Positions 33,925 to 41,860 of a stretch of DNA of 64,000 nucleotides are shown in pieces. The notes under the pieces were generated by a model. It did no database searches and was not told the origin of the DNA. It saw only the letters and a program-made list of their open reading frames with translations. The position numbers were made by a program, and so were the translations under genes. This DNA is from Methylomonas rhizoryzae (GTDB lineage: Bacteria > Pseudomonadota > Gammaproteobacteria > Methylococcales > Methylomonadaceae): NCBI RefSeq assembly GCF_008632455.1, contig NZ_CP043929.1, positions 2,728,001-2,792,000 on the forward strand. The letters run 5' to 3'. The first letter of the stretch is position 1. Every line of letters begins with the position of its first letter.

Positions 33925-35721
33925 ATGACCGTCACCAATACCCCCAACGGCTTTCATCTGGACGACGCCGGCCGCCGCGTAGTGGTCGATCCGGTTACCC
34001 GCATCGAAGGCCACATGCGTTGCGAAGTCAACATCGACGCCGACAACATGATCCGCAACGCGGTATCCAGCGGCACCATGTGGCGCGGCCTGGAAGTGAT
34101 TTTGAAAGGCCGCGATCCGCGCGACGCCTGGGCCTTCGTGCAACGCATCTGCGGCGTCTGCACCGGCACCCACGCCTTGACTTCGGTGCGCGCGGTCGAA
34201 GACGCGCTGAAAATCAAGATCCCGGAAAACGCCAACTCAATCCGCAACATCATGCAGTTGAGCTTGCAGGCGCACGACCACTTGGTGCATTTCTATCATT
34301 TGCACGCCTTGGATTGGGTCAATCCGGTCAACGCCTTGAAAGCCGATCCGAATGCGGTGTCGGCATTGCAGCAACAGATTTCGCCGAGCAACCCCAAGTC
34401 ATCGCCCGGCTATTTCCGCGATACGCAAAACCGGCTGAAAAAATTCGTCGAATCCGGCCAGCTTGGTCCGTTCAAAAACGGCTATTGGAGTAATCCGGCC
34501 TATTTGCTGCCGCCGGAAGCCGATTTGCTGGCGGTAACCCACTACCTGGAAGCCTTGGATTTTCAAAAAGACATCATGAAAATCCGTACCGTGTTCGGCG
34601 GCAAGGATCCGCATCCGAACTGGCTGGTCGGCGGCGTGCCTTGCGCGATCAATATCGACGGCGTCGGCGCGGTCGGCGGGGTCAACATGGAGCGTTTGAA
34701 TCTGGTGTCGTCCATCATCGACCGCACCATCACCTTCATCGACCAGATCTACATTCCGGACCTGTTGGCCATCGCCCAATTTTATAAAGGCTGGCTGTAC
34801 GGCGGCGGCTTATCGGGTTCCAGCGTGCTGGCGTACGGCGACATTCCGGACAAAGCCAACGACTATTCGGCCGCCAATCTGTTGATGCCGCAAGGCGCGA
34901 TCATCAACGGCGATTTAAGCAAGGTGCACGAAGTCGACGTGCGCGATCCCGAGCAGATCAAAGAGTACATTCCGCACTCCTGGTACAAATACGCCGACGA
35001 ATCGGCAGGTTTGCATCCGTGGGACGGCGTGACCGAACCGAATTACAAATTAGGCGCTAAAACCAAAGGCGACCGCACCCACATTCAAGAGTTGGACGAA
35101 TCGGCCAAATACTCGTGGATCAAAGCGCCACGCTGGAAAGGCCACGCGATGGAAGTCGGCCCGCTGGCCCGCTACGTAGTCGGCTATGCCCAAGGCCACG
35201 AGGAAATCACCGAGCAGATCAATTTCGTGCTGAAAACCCTGGACGTCCCGGTCAGCGCTTTGTTCTCCACCTTGGGCCGTACCGCCGCGCGCGGTCTGGA
35301 AGCGCAATGGGCCGCCGGCAAAATGCGCTACTTCATGGACAAATTGATGACGAACATCAAGGCCGGCGATTTGGCGACCGCCAACGTCGAGCGCTGGGAT
35401 CCGGATACCTGGCCGAGCAGCGTCAAAGGCGTCGGTTTTACCGAAGCGCCGCGCGGCGCGTTAGGCCACTGGCTGAAAATCGAAGACACCAAGATCGCCA
35501 ACTATCAATGCGTGGTACCCACGACCTGGAACGGATCGCCGCGCGACGAACAAGGCAACATCGGCGCCTTCGAAGCCTCGTTGATGAACACTAAGGTTAA
35601 ACGACCGGAAGAACCGGTTGAGATTTTGCGTACCTTGCACAGTTTCGACCCTTGCCTGGCCTGTTCGACCCACGTTATCAGCCCGGACGGCAGCGAACTG
35701 ACCCAGGTTAAAGTGCGTTAA
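33925..35721 (+). CDS. hupL: [NiFe] uptake hydrogenase large subunit
   Basis: 598 residues. The NiFe ligands are in RICGVCTGTH (near 72-81) and DPCLACSTH near the C-terminus; VVDPVTRIEGHMRCEVN is the N-terminal L0 signature. After the last histidine there are 15 residues (VISPDGSELTQVKVR) which the HupD protease would remove once nickel is loaded. No own export signal, so it travels with HupS. Two bases after hupS. The sequence fits group 1 membrane-bound uptake hydrogenases. Confidence 0.97.
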   Translation: MTVTNTPNGFHLDDAGRRVVVDPVTRIEGHMRCEVNIDADNMIRNAVSSGTMWRGLEVILKGRDPRDAWAFVQRICGVCTGTHALTSVRAVEDALKIKIPENANSIRNIMQLSLQAHDHLVHFYHLHALDWVNPVNALKADPNAVSALQQQISPSNPKSSPGYFRDTQNRLKKFVESGQLGPFKNGYWSNPAYLLPPEADLLAVTHYLEALDFQKDIMKIRTVFGGKDPHPNWLVGGVPCAINIDGVGAVGGVNMERLNLVSSIIDRTITFIDQIYIPDLLAIAQFYKGWLYGGGLSGSSVLAYGDIPDKANDYSAANLLMPQGAIINGDLSKVHEVDVRDPEQIKEYIPHSWYKYADESAGLHPWDGVTEPNYKLGAKTKGDRTHIQELDESAKYSWIKAPRWKGHAMEVGPLARYVVGYAQGHEEITEQINFVLKTLDVPVSALFSTLGRTAARGLEAQWAAGKMRYFMDKLMTNIKAGDLATANVERWDPDTWPSSVKGVGFTEAPRGALGHWLKIEDTKIANYQCVVPTTWNGSPRDEQGNIGAFEASLMNTKVKRPEEPVEILRTLHSFDPCLACSTHVISPDGSELTQVKVR

Positions 35722-35739
35722 TCCCGAAAACTCGACAAC

Positions 35740-35758
35740 GGGTAGGCACAGCCTACCC
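35740..35758 (+). other. Stem-loop after hupL
   Basis: GGGTAGGC-ACA-GCCTACCC, a perfect eight-base stem with a three-base loop, without a T run. It may protect the hupSL end of the message or reduce read-through into the downstream genes. Confidence 0.5.
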
Positions 35759-35783
35759 TGCGGTACTACCTAGCGGAGTCACT

Positions 35784-35987
35784 ATGAACAAATTACTTTT
35801 CGCCACTGGCTTGCTACTGGCTGCCGGTACGGTCCACGCCCACAGCCATCCTGGCATCGATAGCTTCAGCCACGCGCTGGAACATTTTGCCTTAAGCCAA
35901 CCGGCCGGTTGGAGCGACGCTCACTGGATCATTCCCACCGTGTTAGCCGCTTTATTGTTGGCTTGGCAGCTGCGGAGACCGCAATGA
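35784..35987 (+). CDS. Small His-rich membrane protein in the hydrogenase operon
   Basis: 67 residues: signal peptide (MNKLLFATGLLLAAGTVHA, cleavage after AHA near 19-20), a short periplasmic stretch rich in histidine (HSHPGIDSFSHALEHFAL), and one membrane segment (about 48-61) ending in QLRRPQ. It has a ribosome site (TAGCGGAG) and its stop overlaps the hupC start as ATGA, so it is certainly translated as part of the operon. No family is recognised. It could supply or sense a metal, or help anchor the HupSLC complex; this is inference. It occupies the place where some operons carry hupE. Confidence 0.7.
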   Translation: MNKLLFATGLLLAAGTVHAHSHPGIDSFSHALEHFALSQPAGWSDAHWIIPTVLAALLLAWQLRRPQ

Positions 35988-36679
35988 AAGCGCCGGACGC
36001 TCCGGTTTACGTTTACGAACTGCCGGTCAGGCTGTGGCACGCGGTCAATGCGCTGGCCATCGTCGTGCTGGCTGTCTCCGGCTACTTGATTGCGTCGCCG
36101 TTATCGTCGCCGGCCGGCGAAGCTTCAGCCAATTTTCTGATGGGCTACATTCGCTTTGCGCATTTCGCCGCCGGTTACCTGCTGGCAATCGGTTTAGTGG
36201 GGCGCTTGTACTGGGCAGCGGTCGGTAACGAACACGCCAAACAAATTTTCCTGCCGCCCTTGCTCAGCCCACACTTCTGGGAAGGCGTGTGGTGCGAAGT
36301 CCGCTGGTATTGCTTTCTGGAAAAACAACCACGGCATTACATCGGCCACAATCCGCTAGCTATTTTGGCCATGCATTTCGTGTTCGTCTGGGGCGTGCTA
36401 TTCATGATTTTCACCGGCTTTGCCCTGTACGGCGAAGGCGAAGGTCAAGGTAGCTGGCAATTTGCCCTGTTCAGCAGCTGGCTGTTACCGCTGTTCGGCG
36501 ACAGCCAGACCGTGCATACCTGGCATCATCTGGTGATGTGGTTCATCGTTTGCTTCGTGTTAATCCATATCTACGTGGCGATACGCGAAGAAAAATTATC
36601 AGGACAAAGCATGCTGGCTACTATTGCTACCGGCTGGCGCAGCTTTCGCAACGACGAACCGATAGACGATGCCCACTAA
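35984..36679 (+). CDS. hupC: Hydrogenase b-type cytochrome subunit
   Basis: 231 residues with four to five membrane helices. Heme ligands are expected among the histidines in LPVRLWHAVNALAIV, IRFAHFAAGYLLAI and TVHTWHHLVMWFIVCFVLIH. It takes electrons from HupS and passes them to quinone. The ATG at 35984 overlaps the stop of the small gene before it; frames extend further upstream but MKAPDAPVYVYELPVRLWH is the family start. Confidence 0.94.
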   Translation: MKAPDAPVYVYELPVRLWHAVNALAIVVLAVSGYLIASPLSSPAGEASANFLMGYIRFAHFAAGYLLAIGLVGRLYWAAVGNEHAKQIFLPPLLSPHFWEGVWCEVRWYCFLEKQPRHYIGHNPLAILAMHFVFVWGVLFMIFTGFALYGEGEGQGSWQFALFSSWLLPLFGDSQTVHTWHHLVMWFIVCFVLIHIYVAIREEKLSGQSMLATIATGWRSFRNDEPIDDAH

Positions 36680-36686
36680 GCAGTTT

Positions 36687-36763
36687 GCGGTGGATGCGCT
36701 TTCCCTTACCGTCCCAACCTCGGGCTGGCAAATTCCGGGGACGATAAGTTCGGTGCATCCGCC
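36687..36763. repeat. Imperfect inverted repeat between hupC and hupD
   Basis: GGTGGATGC (36689-36697) and GCATCCGCC (36755-36763) pair with one mismatch around a GC-rich centre. The 120 bases between hupC and hupD hold no gene. Could be a small mobile repeat or an mRNA processing site. Confidence 0.35.
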
Positions 36764-36799
36764 CCACTATATCCTAAACCGCCACGCAGGCCTACCCGT

Positions 36800-37480
36800 A
36801 TGAAGGAAGCGGTCAACATTCTGCTGCTCGGCATCGGCAACCTGCTGTGGGCGGACGAAGGCTTCGGCGTGCGGGTCATCGAGCATCTGCAAAAACACTA
36901 CTGTTTTCCGGATAACGTTCGAGTGTTGGATGGCGGAACCCAGGGTGTTTATTTGATCGAGCACGTGCAAAATGCCGACGTACTGGTGGTGTTTGACGCT
37001 GTAGATTACGGCTTGGCGCCGGCCACGCTGAAACGCGTCGAGAATGATGACGTGCCCAACTTTTTAGGCGCCAAAAAAATGAGCCTGCACCAAACCGGCT
37101 TTCAAGAAGTCTTGGCGATGGCGCAGATGCTAGGCCAATATCCCGAGCGTTTGTTGCTGATCGGTGTGCAGCCGGAAGAATTGGAAGATTACGGCGGCAG
37201 CCTGCGGCCGGCGGTCAAAGCGCAAATCCAGCCGGCGATCGATCTGGCCCTGGCCTATCTAGCCGAATTTGGGGTATCGGCGCAGCGGTTGGATAGCGCC
37301 GCCGAGTTGGACGATCCGGCATTGAATATGCATCGCTACGAGCAAGAGCGCCCCGATGCCGAGCTTGCCTGCCGGCTTGGCGACGAACGCGTGGTTCGCT
37401 CCGCCGCATTCGAAATACGTCCACCGCACTCTTTAGAGGACGCCATGCAAGTGGATGTCGACTACCGGGGAAAATACTGA
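36800..37480 (+). CDS. hupD: Hydrogenase maturation endopeptidase
   Basis: 226 residues. Nickel-sensing ligands are in LGIGNLLWADEGFGVR (Glu), FDAVDYG (Asp) and the histidine in LHQTGFQE. It cuts the C-terminal peptide of HupL after nickel insertion. The body (about 1-165) has the normal length for the family; about 60 extra C-terminal residues are variable and unusual. Its stop overlaps the start of hupF. Confidence 0.93.
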   Translation: MKEAVNILLLGIGNLLWADEGFGVRVIEHLQKHYCFPDNVRVLDGGTQGVYLIEHVQNADVLVVFDAVDYGLAPATLKRVENDDVPNFLGAKKMSLHQTGFQEVLAMAQMLGQYPERLLLIGVQPEELEDYGGSLRPAVKAQIQPAIDLALAYLAEFGVSAQRLDSAAELDDPALNMHRYEQERPDAELACRLGDERVVRSAAFEIRPPHSLEDAMQVDVDYRGKY

Positions 37481-37776
37481 TGTGCATAGGCATACCCATG
37501 CAAGTCGTGGAAACAGGCTTAGGTTCGGCAATTTGCGAGTATCGCGGCCAGCTGAGCCGCATCGACATGATGCTGGTTGGCGACCAGCCGGTAGGCACCT
37601 GGATTTTGGTGTTTCTGGATACCGCCCGCGAAGTGGTCAGCGCGGAAAAGGCCACGCAAATCAGCGACGCCCTGGAAGCCATGCGCTTGGCCATGCAAGG
37701 ACAAACCAACATTGACCATTTATTTGCCGACTTAGTCGACCGCGAGCCGGAACTGCCGGAGTTTTTACGCCGATGA
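37480..37776 (+). CDS. hupF: HypC/HupF family hydrogenase chaperone
   Basis: 98 residues beginning MCIGIPMQVVE, with the Cys2 that binds the Fe(CN)2CO moiety and HupL. Longer than HypC by a C-terminal helix, as usual for HupF, which protects the large subunit in the presence of oxygen in rhizobial systems. Start and stop overlap both neighbours (TGATG and ATGA). Confidence 0.9.
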   Translation: MCIGIPMQVVETGLGSAICEYRGQLSRIDMMLVGDQPVGTWILVFLDTAREVVSAEKATQISDALEAMRLAMQGQTNIDHLFADLVDREPELPEFLRR

Positions 37777-38189
37777 GCGCCTTACTGGAACAGCTGCAAA
37801 CCCGCCACGGGCTACCGCTGCTGGACGCCGACAACTTCGACCTGTTCGTTTACGGCCACGCCGACGTCGTGCTGTTTTTCGCTAACGATCCGGGTATATT
37901 TCCGGAAAGCCACGACGTGGCCATCGTGTTGCCCGAGCTGCTTAAAGCCTACGCCGGCCGCTTGCACGGCGCGCTGATTGCCCGCACGGTTGAGCGCGAA
38001 CTACAAGCCCGCTACCGTTTTACCGGCTGGCCTACCCTGATATTCCTGCGCCGCGGCGAGTATTTGGGCGCGATTACCGGCATCAAGGACTGGCAGGAAT
38101 ACGGCCGGGAATTCAGCCGCATCTTGGCCTCGCAGCCCAGCGCGCCGCCGGGGTTTGACATCGGCAAGGTGTGTAGCGGGCAGGCCTGA
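37773..38189 (+). CDS. hupG: HupG/HyaE-like hydrogenase maturation chaperone
   Basis: 138 residues of thioredoxin fold without the active CxxC, as in HyaE. RFTGWPTLIFLRRGEYLGAI is the recognisable core. HyaE/HupG proteins bind the Tat signal of the small subunit and hold it until it is mature. Last gene before the inserted block; in related hup operons hupH follows directly. Confidence 0.87.
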   Translation: MSALLEQLQTRHGLPLLDADNFDLFVYGHADVVLFFANDPGIFPESHDVAIVLPELLKAYAGRLHGALIARTVERELQARYRFTGWPTLIFLRRGEYLGAITGIKDWQEYGREFSRILASQPSAPPGFDIGKVCSGQA

Positions 38190-38225
38190 ATTTTATACGT
38201 TGGAAAACCTGTAACTTTTTATAGC

Positions 38226-38271
38226 TCCCACGCTCAGCGTGGAAGCCAGGCTTGAACCGCTCCGCGGTTCC
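38226..38271. repeat. REP-like palindromes downstream of hupG
   Basis: TCCCACGC-TCA-GCGTGGAA (38227-38244) is followed by GAACCGC-TCC-GCGGTTC (38254-38270). The first palindrome shares the TCCCACG/CGTGGGA arms with the two elements that flank the RAYT gene at 39617-40153. Confidence 0.6.
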
Positions 38272-38296
38272 CTGTTGAGACTAAGAGTCTCAACAG
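38272..38296 (+). terminator. Strong hairpin, likely end of the first hup transcript
   Basis: CTGTTGAGACT-AAG-AGTCTCAACAG is a perfect eleven-base stem with a three-base loop, followed by CTCTTTAAC. The T run is poor, so termination may be partial. If it works, hupH-hypD need another promoter. Confidence 0.45.
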
Positions 38297-38410
38297 CTCT
38301 TTAACAATTTGGTGTCGCTATCCTGACCGATTGCGCTTGGACGTATACTATCCCTGCTGCGCCAGCACCGTAGTAGCCTGTTGTCTTAAGTTTCGAGGAG
38401 TATTGCAGAT

Positions 38411-38615
38411 ATGAATCTCGCACAACTGGAAGCTGAAATATTTTCTCTACCGCATCAAGAACGTGCCGCACTGGCACGACGCTTGTTATTGAGTGTCGAA
38501 GAAGTTTCCGAGTCGGAATTCGAGCAATTGTTGGGGGGACGAATCGGCGCGTCGCTTGGCTGATTTTGACTCGGGCAAAGTGCAATCAATTTCCGGAACA
38601 GCGGTTGCCGAGTAA
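38411..38615 (+). pseudogene. Frameshifted addiction-module antitoxin gene
   Basis: MNLAQLEAEIFSLPHQERAA starts a protein of the Unstab_antitox (addiction module component) type. After EFEQL one extra base shifts the frame and gives an early stop (GASLG). Removing one T at about 38530 restores WGDESARRLADFDSGKVQSI and a TAA at 38613-38615, exactly the family's C-terminal pattern. No toxin gene follows. A sister antitoxin with an intact toxin lies at 44332-44843. Confidence 0.75.
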
Positions 38616-38720
38616 GCCCGCACATTGCTCAGATGAACCACGAGTCACTTCGACAGGCGGAAATCTCGCATTAAAACTAATAACAATCCACCGTTATTTT
38701 TATATATTAAGAGGAATAAA

Positions 38721-39086
38721 ATGAAACATATTTCACTAATAATATTTATTATGTTTTTTTCTGCTGGCACATCTGCAAAGGCAATTTTATACACCCCACC
38801 ATTAAGCCCTAGCAGCAGTACTTCGTTTTACTGCCAAATAGCTAATATCAATAAATCCTCAAAAAAAGTTATTTTAGAAATTTATAATGGCAATGGAGAA
38901 TTAGTTAGAAACTCTACAGTACTTATATTGCCTAATTCCATTAAGGCTATAAGTGGCTCAGACACAGATTCGCAATTTTGTAAATTTACAGTAGTGGATG
39001 GAAAAAAGTCAGACGTTCGCGGATCAGCAACTCTATATACTACCGCCGGAGACCAAAGTGATTTGGTAGCACTTCCGGCTCAATGA
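38721..39086 (+). CDS. AT-rich secreted protein of unknown function
   Basis: 121 residues with a signal peptide (MKHISLIIFIMFFSAGTSAKA) and a mature domain of about 100 residues, probably beta-rich, with two cysteines (FYCQI and SQFCKF) that may form a disulfide. The ribosome site (AAGAGGAA) is good. The gene is much richer in A and T than the hup genes around it, suggesting recent acquisition together with the neighbouring RAYT block. No family recognised. Confidence 0.6.
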   Translation: MKHISLIIFIMFFSAGTSAKAILYTPPLSPSSSTSFYCQIANINKSSKKVILEIYNGNGELVRNSTVLILPNSIKAISGSDTDSQFCKFTVVDGKKSDVRGSATLYTTAGDQSDLVALPAQ

Positions 39087-39271
39087 GTTTCTTCGAGCTA
39101 AGAAGCCTAGCAAAAAGTTTGCATCTACCATGCTTTAGTAGAATCCTGCCGGATAGGGCTGTTGCTGCTAGTGTTAAAACCATTGTTACTACACAACAAT
39201 TAGAACTTTGCCGGCCGCGAAAAATTAGGCGTTGGAGCCATCATCCCAAAAACATTACTGGAGCGTTTGAA

Positions 39272-39508
39272 ATGAGTGCATTAAGCCTAAGACTCCCCAA
39301 TTCCGTTCATAGACACGTCAAAGAATTTGCACAAAAGGAAGGGGTTTCCATTAACCAATTCATCGCTAGCGCCGTGGCCGAAAAGGTATCGGCATTGGCA
39401 ACTGAGGATTACTTGAACGCTCGTTCCGAGCGAGCGGATAAAAATGCGTTTGATGCTATTTTGCAAAACGTTTGCGACAGACCACCATTAAGCGGCGACG
39501 AATTTTAA
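39272..39508 (+). CDS. HicB-like/ribbon-helix-helix antitoxin-type protein without partner
   Basis: 78 residues. SLRLPNSVHRHVKEFAQKEG and VSINQFIASAVAEKVSALAT form a ribbon-helix-helix DNA-binding fold like the C-terminal part of HicB antitoxins. No HicA-type toxin is next to it. The ATG at 39272 gives the compact domain; the frame is open further upstream but that part looks like non-coding sequence. Confidence 0.65.
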   Translation: MSALSLRLPNSVHRHVKEFAQKEGVSINQFIASAVAEKVSALATEDYLNARSERADKNAFDAILQNVCDRPPLSGDEF

Positions 39509-39564
39509 AGTTTCCGTTCCCTCGCCCGGAGTGAAAACGAGGAGTTAATTAATAGGTTTTTTCC

Positions 39565-39592
39565 TCTCGTTCCCACGCGCCGCGTGGGAGCG
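39565..39592. repeat. REP palindrome, left flank of the RAYT gene
   Basis: CTCGTTCCCACGCGCCGCGTGGGAGCG: arms TCCCACGCG/CGCGTGGGA, followed by a second small stem (CCGCGCTGCGG) up to about 39612. It is the inverted mate of the element at 40213-40235. Confidence 0.75.
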
Positions 39593-39616
39593 CAGGTTAA
39601 CCGCGCTGCGGTAAAG

Positions 39617-40153
39617 CTAAAACCAATCGCGATAAACCGGTAACAAACCCGCCAACCCAGCATAATCGCGGGCGCTGGAATATCGCCAATGTTCCGGCAA
39701 ATCGACATAACCGCGTTTGGCCGGGTTGAGGTGGATGTAATCCAGCTTCTGCCTTAAGACTTCGGGATTATCGATCGACTGCGGATGGCTGCCTTCTTCC
39801 CACAATTGATATGCCCTGTCGGTTTTATGCGCTTTGCGAAACCATGTGAGTTGGACCAATAGCCGCTCGGCTTTGATTCCGTGAAAATAGTCGATCAACT
39901 GGCGGGCAGTGTAAGATTTGAAATGGGCGAGTTGGTTGGCTAGATCGTCGGTTTGTATCAGTAAATGCATGTGATTTTCCAATATCACATACCCGTAAAT
40001 CCGCCAGCCGTTCTGTTGTCGGCGATAAGACAAAGCGTCCAGTACGATTTGCACGGTGGCCGGGCGGGTGGATAGCGGTATCCAGTTCAAGACTGTGCAG
40101 GTCAAAAAGTGCGGATACTCTGACTGGAGAATGCGGTATCGGCTGCGACCCAT
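39617..40153 (-). CDS. REP-associated tyrosine transposase (RAYT, IS200/Y1-like)
   Basis: About 178 residues. The HUH-type motif is in LENHMHLLIQ and the catalytic tyrosine is expected in FKSYTARQLIDYF; KLDYIHLNPAKRGYVDLPEHWRYSSARDYAG is the conserved C-terminal region of the family (two parts of it, HLNPAKRGYV and WRYSSARDY). RAYTs nick single-stranded REP hairpins and are single-copy, domesticated relatives of IS200 transposases. REP palindromes in opposite orientation flank the gene. The ATG at 40153 (MGRSRYRI) is preferred; the frame upstream runs through the REP. Confidence 0.88.
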   Translation of the reverse strand: MGRSRYRILQSEYPHFLTCTVLNWIPLSTRPATVQIVLDALSYRRQQNGWRIYGYVILENHMHLLIQTDDLANQLAHFKSYTARQLIDYFHGIKAERLLVQLTWFRKAHKTDRAYQLWEEGSHPQSIDNPEVLRQKLDYIHLNPAKRGYVDLPEHWRYSSARDYAGLAGLLPVYRDWF

Positions 40154-40212
40154 GGAGTTGACCTTGCTGGTTTGATTGGATTCTATGTTACCGCTGGCGC
40201 GGTTAATCTGCA

Positions 40213-40235
40213 TTCCCACGCGGCGCGTGGGAACG
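40213..40235. repeat. REP palindrome, right flank of the RAYT gene
   Basis: TTCCCACGCGGCGCGTGGGAACG, nine-base arms. The inverse of the left element, so the RAYT gene lies in an inverted REP pair. Confidence 0.75.
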
Positions 40236-40338
40236 AGGAAAACGACAACCGCGTTAGCGACACCGAATAAACAATTACCCAATGCCGGAGACGCTTCGCT
40301 CATCCAGCCAACAGTTTAATTCAACAGAAAACCGAAAC

Positions 40339-41178
40339 ATGACAAGCATACCCCTCCCAATTTTCGGCCAAGGCTCCCAACCCGCCGAAGAAGACGGCGC
40401 CGAGCTGGATTACCTGACCATGCCGGAAGAAATGGCCATCTATCGGATGCCGCAGATCTCTTCCGACTTGAAAGCGCCGGAACTGGCTCCGGCACGGGCC
40501 GTAGCCGAGTGCTTGCAGCAGGCATTGCTGGCTTATCCTGAGGTAATGCCGGTCATCGATCTGACCGGTTTGGATTCGGCGAACCGCGCGTTTATCGATG
40601 AGTTGCTCGGCGAGGGAGAAGTCAGTGCCCTGGGTGCAGGCGGACTGCGGGTGCAGGAATCGGTTTTGGCCGGAGTATGGCGCTCGCAACAGCTTGAGGG
40701 GCAGCAAGTGATTGCCGACTGCCTGGAAGTCGGCGTGATCCCGCAAGCCTTGTTGCAGTCGGCGTTCGCCGGCGCGGCAGCGCAGGTCGAGACCGATATC
40801 GTCAACTTGCCGGAAGGCGTGATGAATGCGTTGCCGCTGCTAGCGGAACTGAATGCCAAGATTGCCGAGTACCGGCCCGGCACCGAAGCTCACGTCATCA
40901 ATTTAAGCCTGTTGCCGCAAACCGAACAAGACTTGGCTTTGCTGGAACAACGCTTGGGCAAAGGGCCGGTAACGATATTGTCGCGCGGCTACGGCAACTG
41001 CCGGATAACGGCGACCGCCACCCGTAACGTTTGGTGGGTGCGCTATTTTAATTCACAGGACACGTTGATTTTGAACACATTGGAAGTCAGCGACATGCCC
41101 AACGTCGCCTGCGCCTCTAGCGAAGACATCGCCGACAGCGCCCAGCGGCTGGAGGAAATATTGAAGGTTTATCTATGA
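40339..41178 (+). CDS. hupH: HupH/HyaF hydrogenase expression protein
   Basis: 279 residues. LDYLTMPEEMAIYRMPQ at the N-terminus, LGEGEVSALGAGGLRVQESV and the C-terminal GYGNCRITATATRNVWWVRY are HupH/HyaF signatures. The family is needed for small-subunit maturation and possibly Fe-S assembly. The ATG at 40339 (MTSIPLPIFGQG) is chosen; the frame extends 19 codons upstream. Its end overlaps hupI by four bases. It is the first hup gene after the inserted block. Confidence 0.9.
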   Translation: MTSIPLPIFGQGSQPAEEDGAELDYLTMPEEMAIYRMPQISSDLKAPELAPARAVAECLQQALLAYPEVMPVIDLTGLDSANRAFIDELLGEGEVSALGAGGLRVQESVLAGVWRSQQLEGQQVIADCLEVGVIPQALLQSAFAGAAAQVETDIVNLPEGVMNALPLLAELNAKIAEYRPGTEAHVINLSLLPQTEQDLALLEQRLGKGPVTILSRGYGNCRITATATRNVWWVRYFNSQDTLILNTLEVSDMPNVACASSEDIADSAQRLEEILKVYL

Positions 41179-41396
41179 GCGAGAGCTTTTTCTCCGGCGC
41201 TTACGGCGGCGATGCCGCACGGCTGGATGCTAAAGCCAAGCTGGAATGCAAGATTTGCTGGCACGTGTACGACCCGGACTGCGGCGACGAGGTGTGGCAA
41301 ATTCCGCCGGGTACCGCTTTCGCCGATTTGCCCGATCACTGGAGCTGCCCGGAATGCGGCGCGCCGAAACGGGATTTCCTGTTGTTGGAATCGTAA
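41175..41396 (+). CDS. hupI: HupI rubredoxin
   Basis: 73 residues. Two iron-binding pairs, CKICWHVYDP and CPECGAPK, with the rubredoxin spacing and aromatic core. HupI-type rubredoxins assist assembly of the small subunit or electron flow under oxygen. Confidence 0.93.
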   Translation: MSESFFSGAYGGDAARLDAKAKLECKICWHVYDPDCGDEVWQIPPGTAFADLPDHWSCPECGAPKRDFLLLES

Positions 41397-41398
41397 GC

Positions 41399-41860
41399 GT
41401 GGAATGGCAGGACAGCTCACAAATCCAACACGCGTTGGAAGCGCGCTTTAACGCCATATTGACCGAGCGGATGCAGGACGTGCCGTTGCTCAATCCAAAA
41501 TTGTCGGTGCAGGCGTTGCCGTTTTACCCGTTTAACGGCGACTGGGTTGGTATATTGCTGACACCCTGGTTCATGAACCTGCTGTTACTGCCAGGAGCGC
41601 ATAGCGATTGGGTTGCTCAAGCCCCAGGTTGCAAGTTCGAGTGCGCTTTTCCGTACGGCTCTTTTACGTTTACCGTTGCCGAAGAAAAAGATTTAGGCCG
41701 TTACGGACTATGCTCGCTGTTTTCGCCGATGTTCCAATTCGAAGATCAAAAGGCGGCAGTCGCCGCTGGCGAAGCGGCGTTGCAAGGCCTGTTGAGTGTG
41801 CCGCAACAACCAATGAGCCGTAGAGATTTACTGCGCGGACAGTTCGGCCCTGCTAAATGA
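41399..41860 (+). CDS. hupJ: HupJ/HybE-like [NiFe]-hydrogenase assembly chaperone
   Basis: 153 residues if the GTG at 41399 is the start, two bases after the hupI stop. VQALPFYPFNGDWVGILLTP and WFMNLLLLPG are typical, and the C-terminal PMSRRDLLRGQF motif is characteristic of the HybE/HupJ group. No ATG is available before the conserved region in this frame. Overlaps hupK by four bases. Confidence 0.88.
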   Translation: MEWQDSSQIQHALEARFNAILTERMQDVPLLNPKLSVQALPFYPFNGDWVGILLTPWFMNLLLLPGAHSDWVAQAPGCKFECAFPYGSFTFTVAEEKDLGRYGLCSLFSPMFQFEDQKAAVAAGEAALQGLLSVPQQPMSRRDLLRGQFGPAK

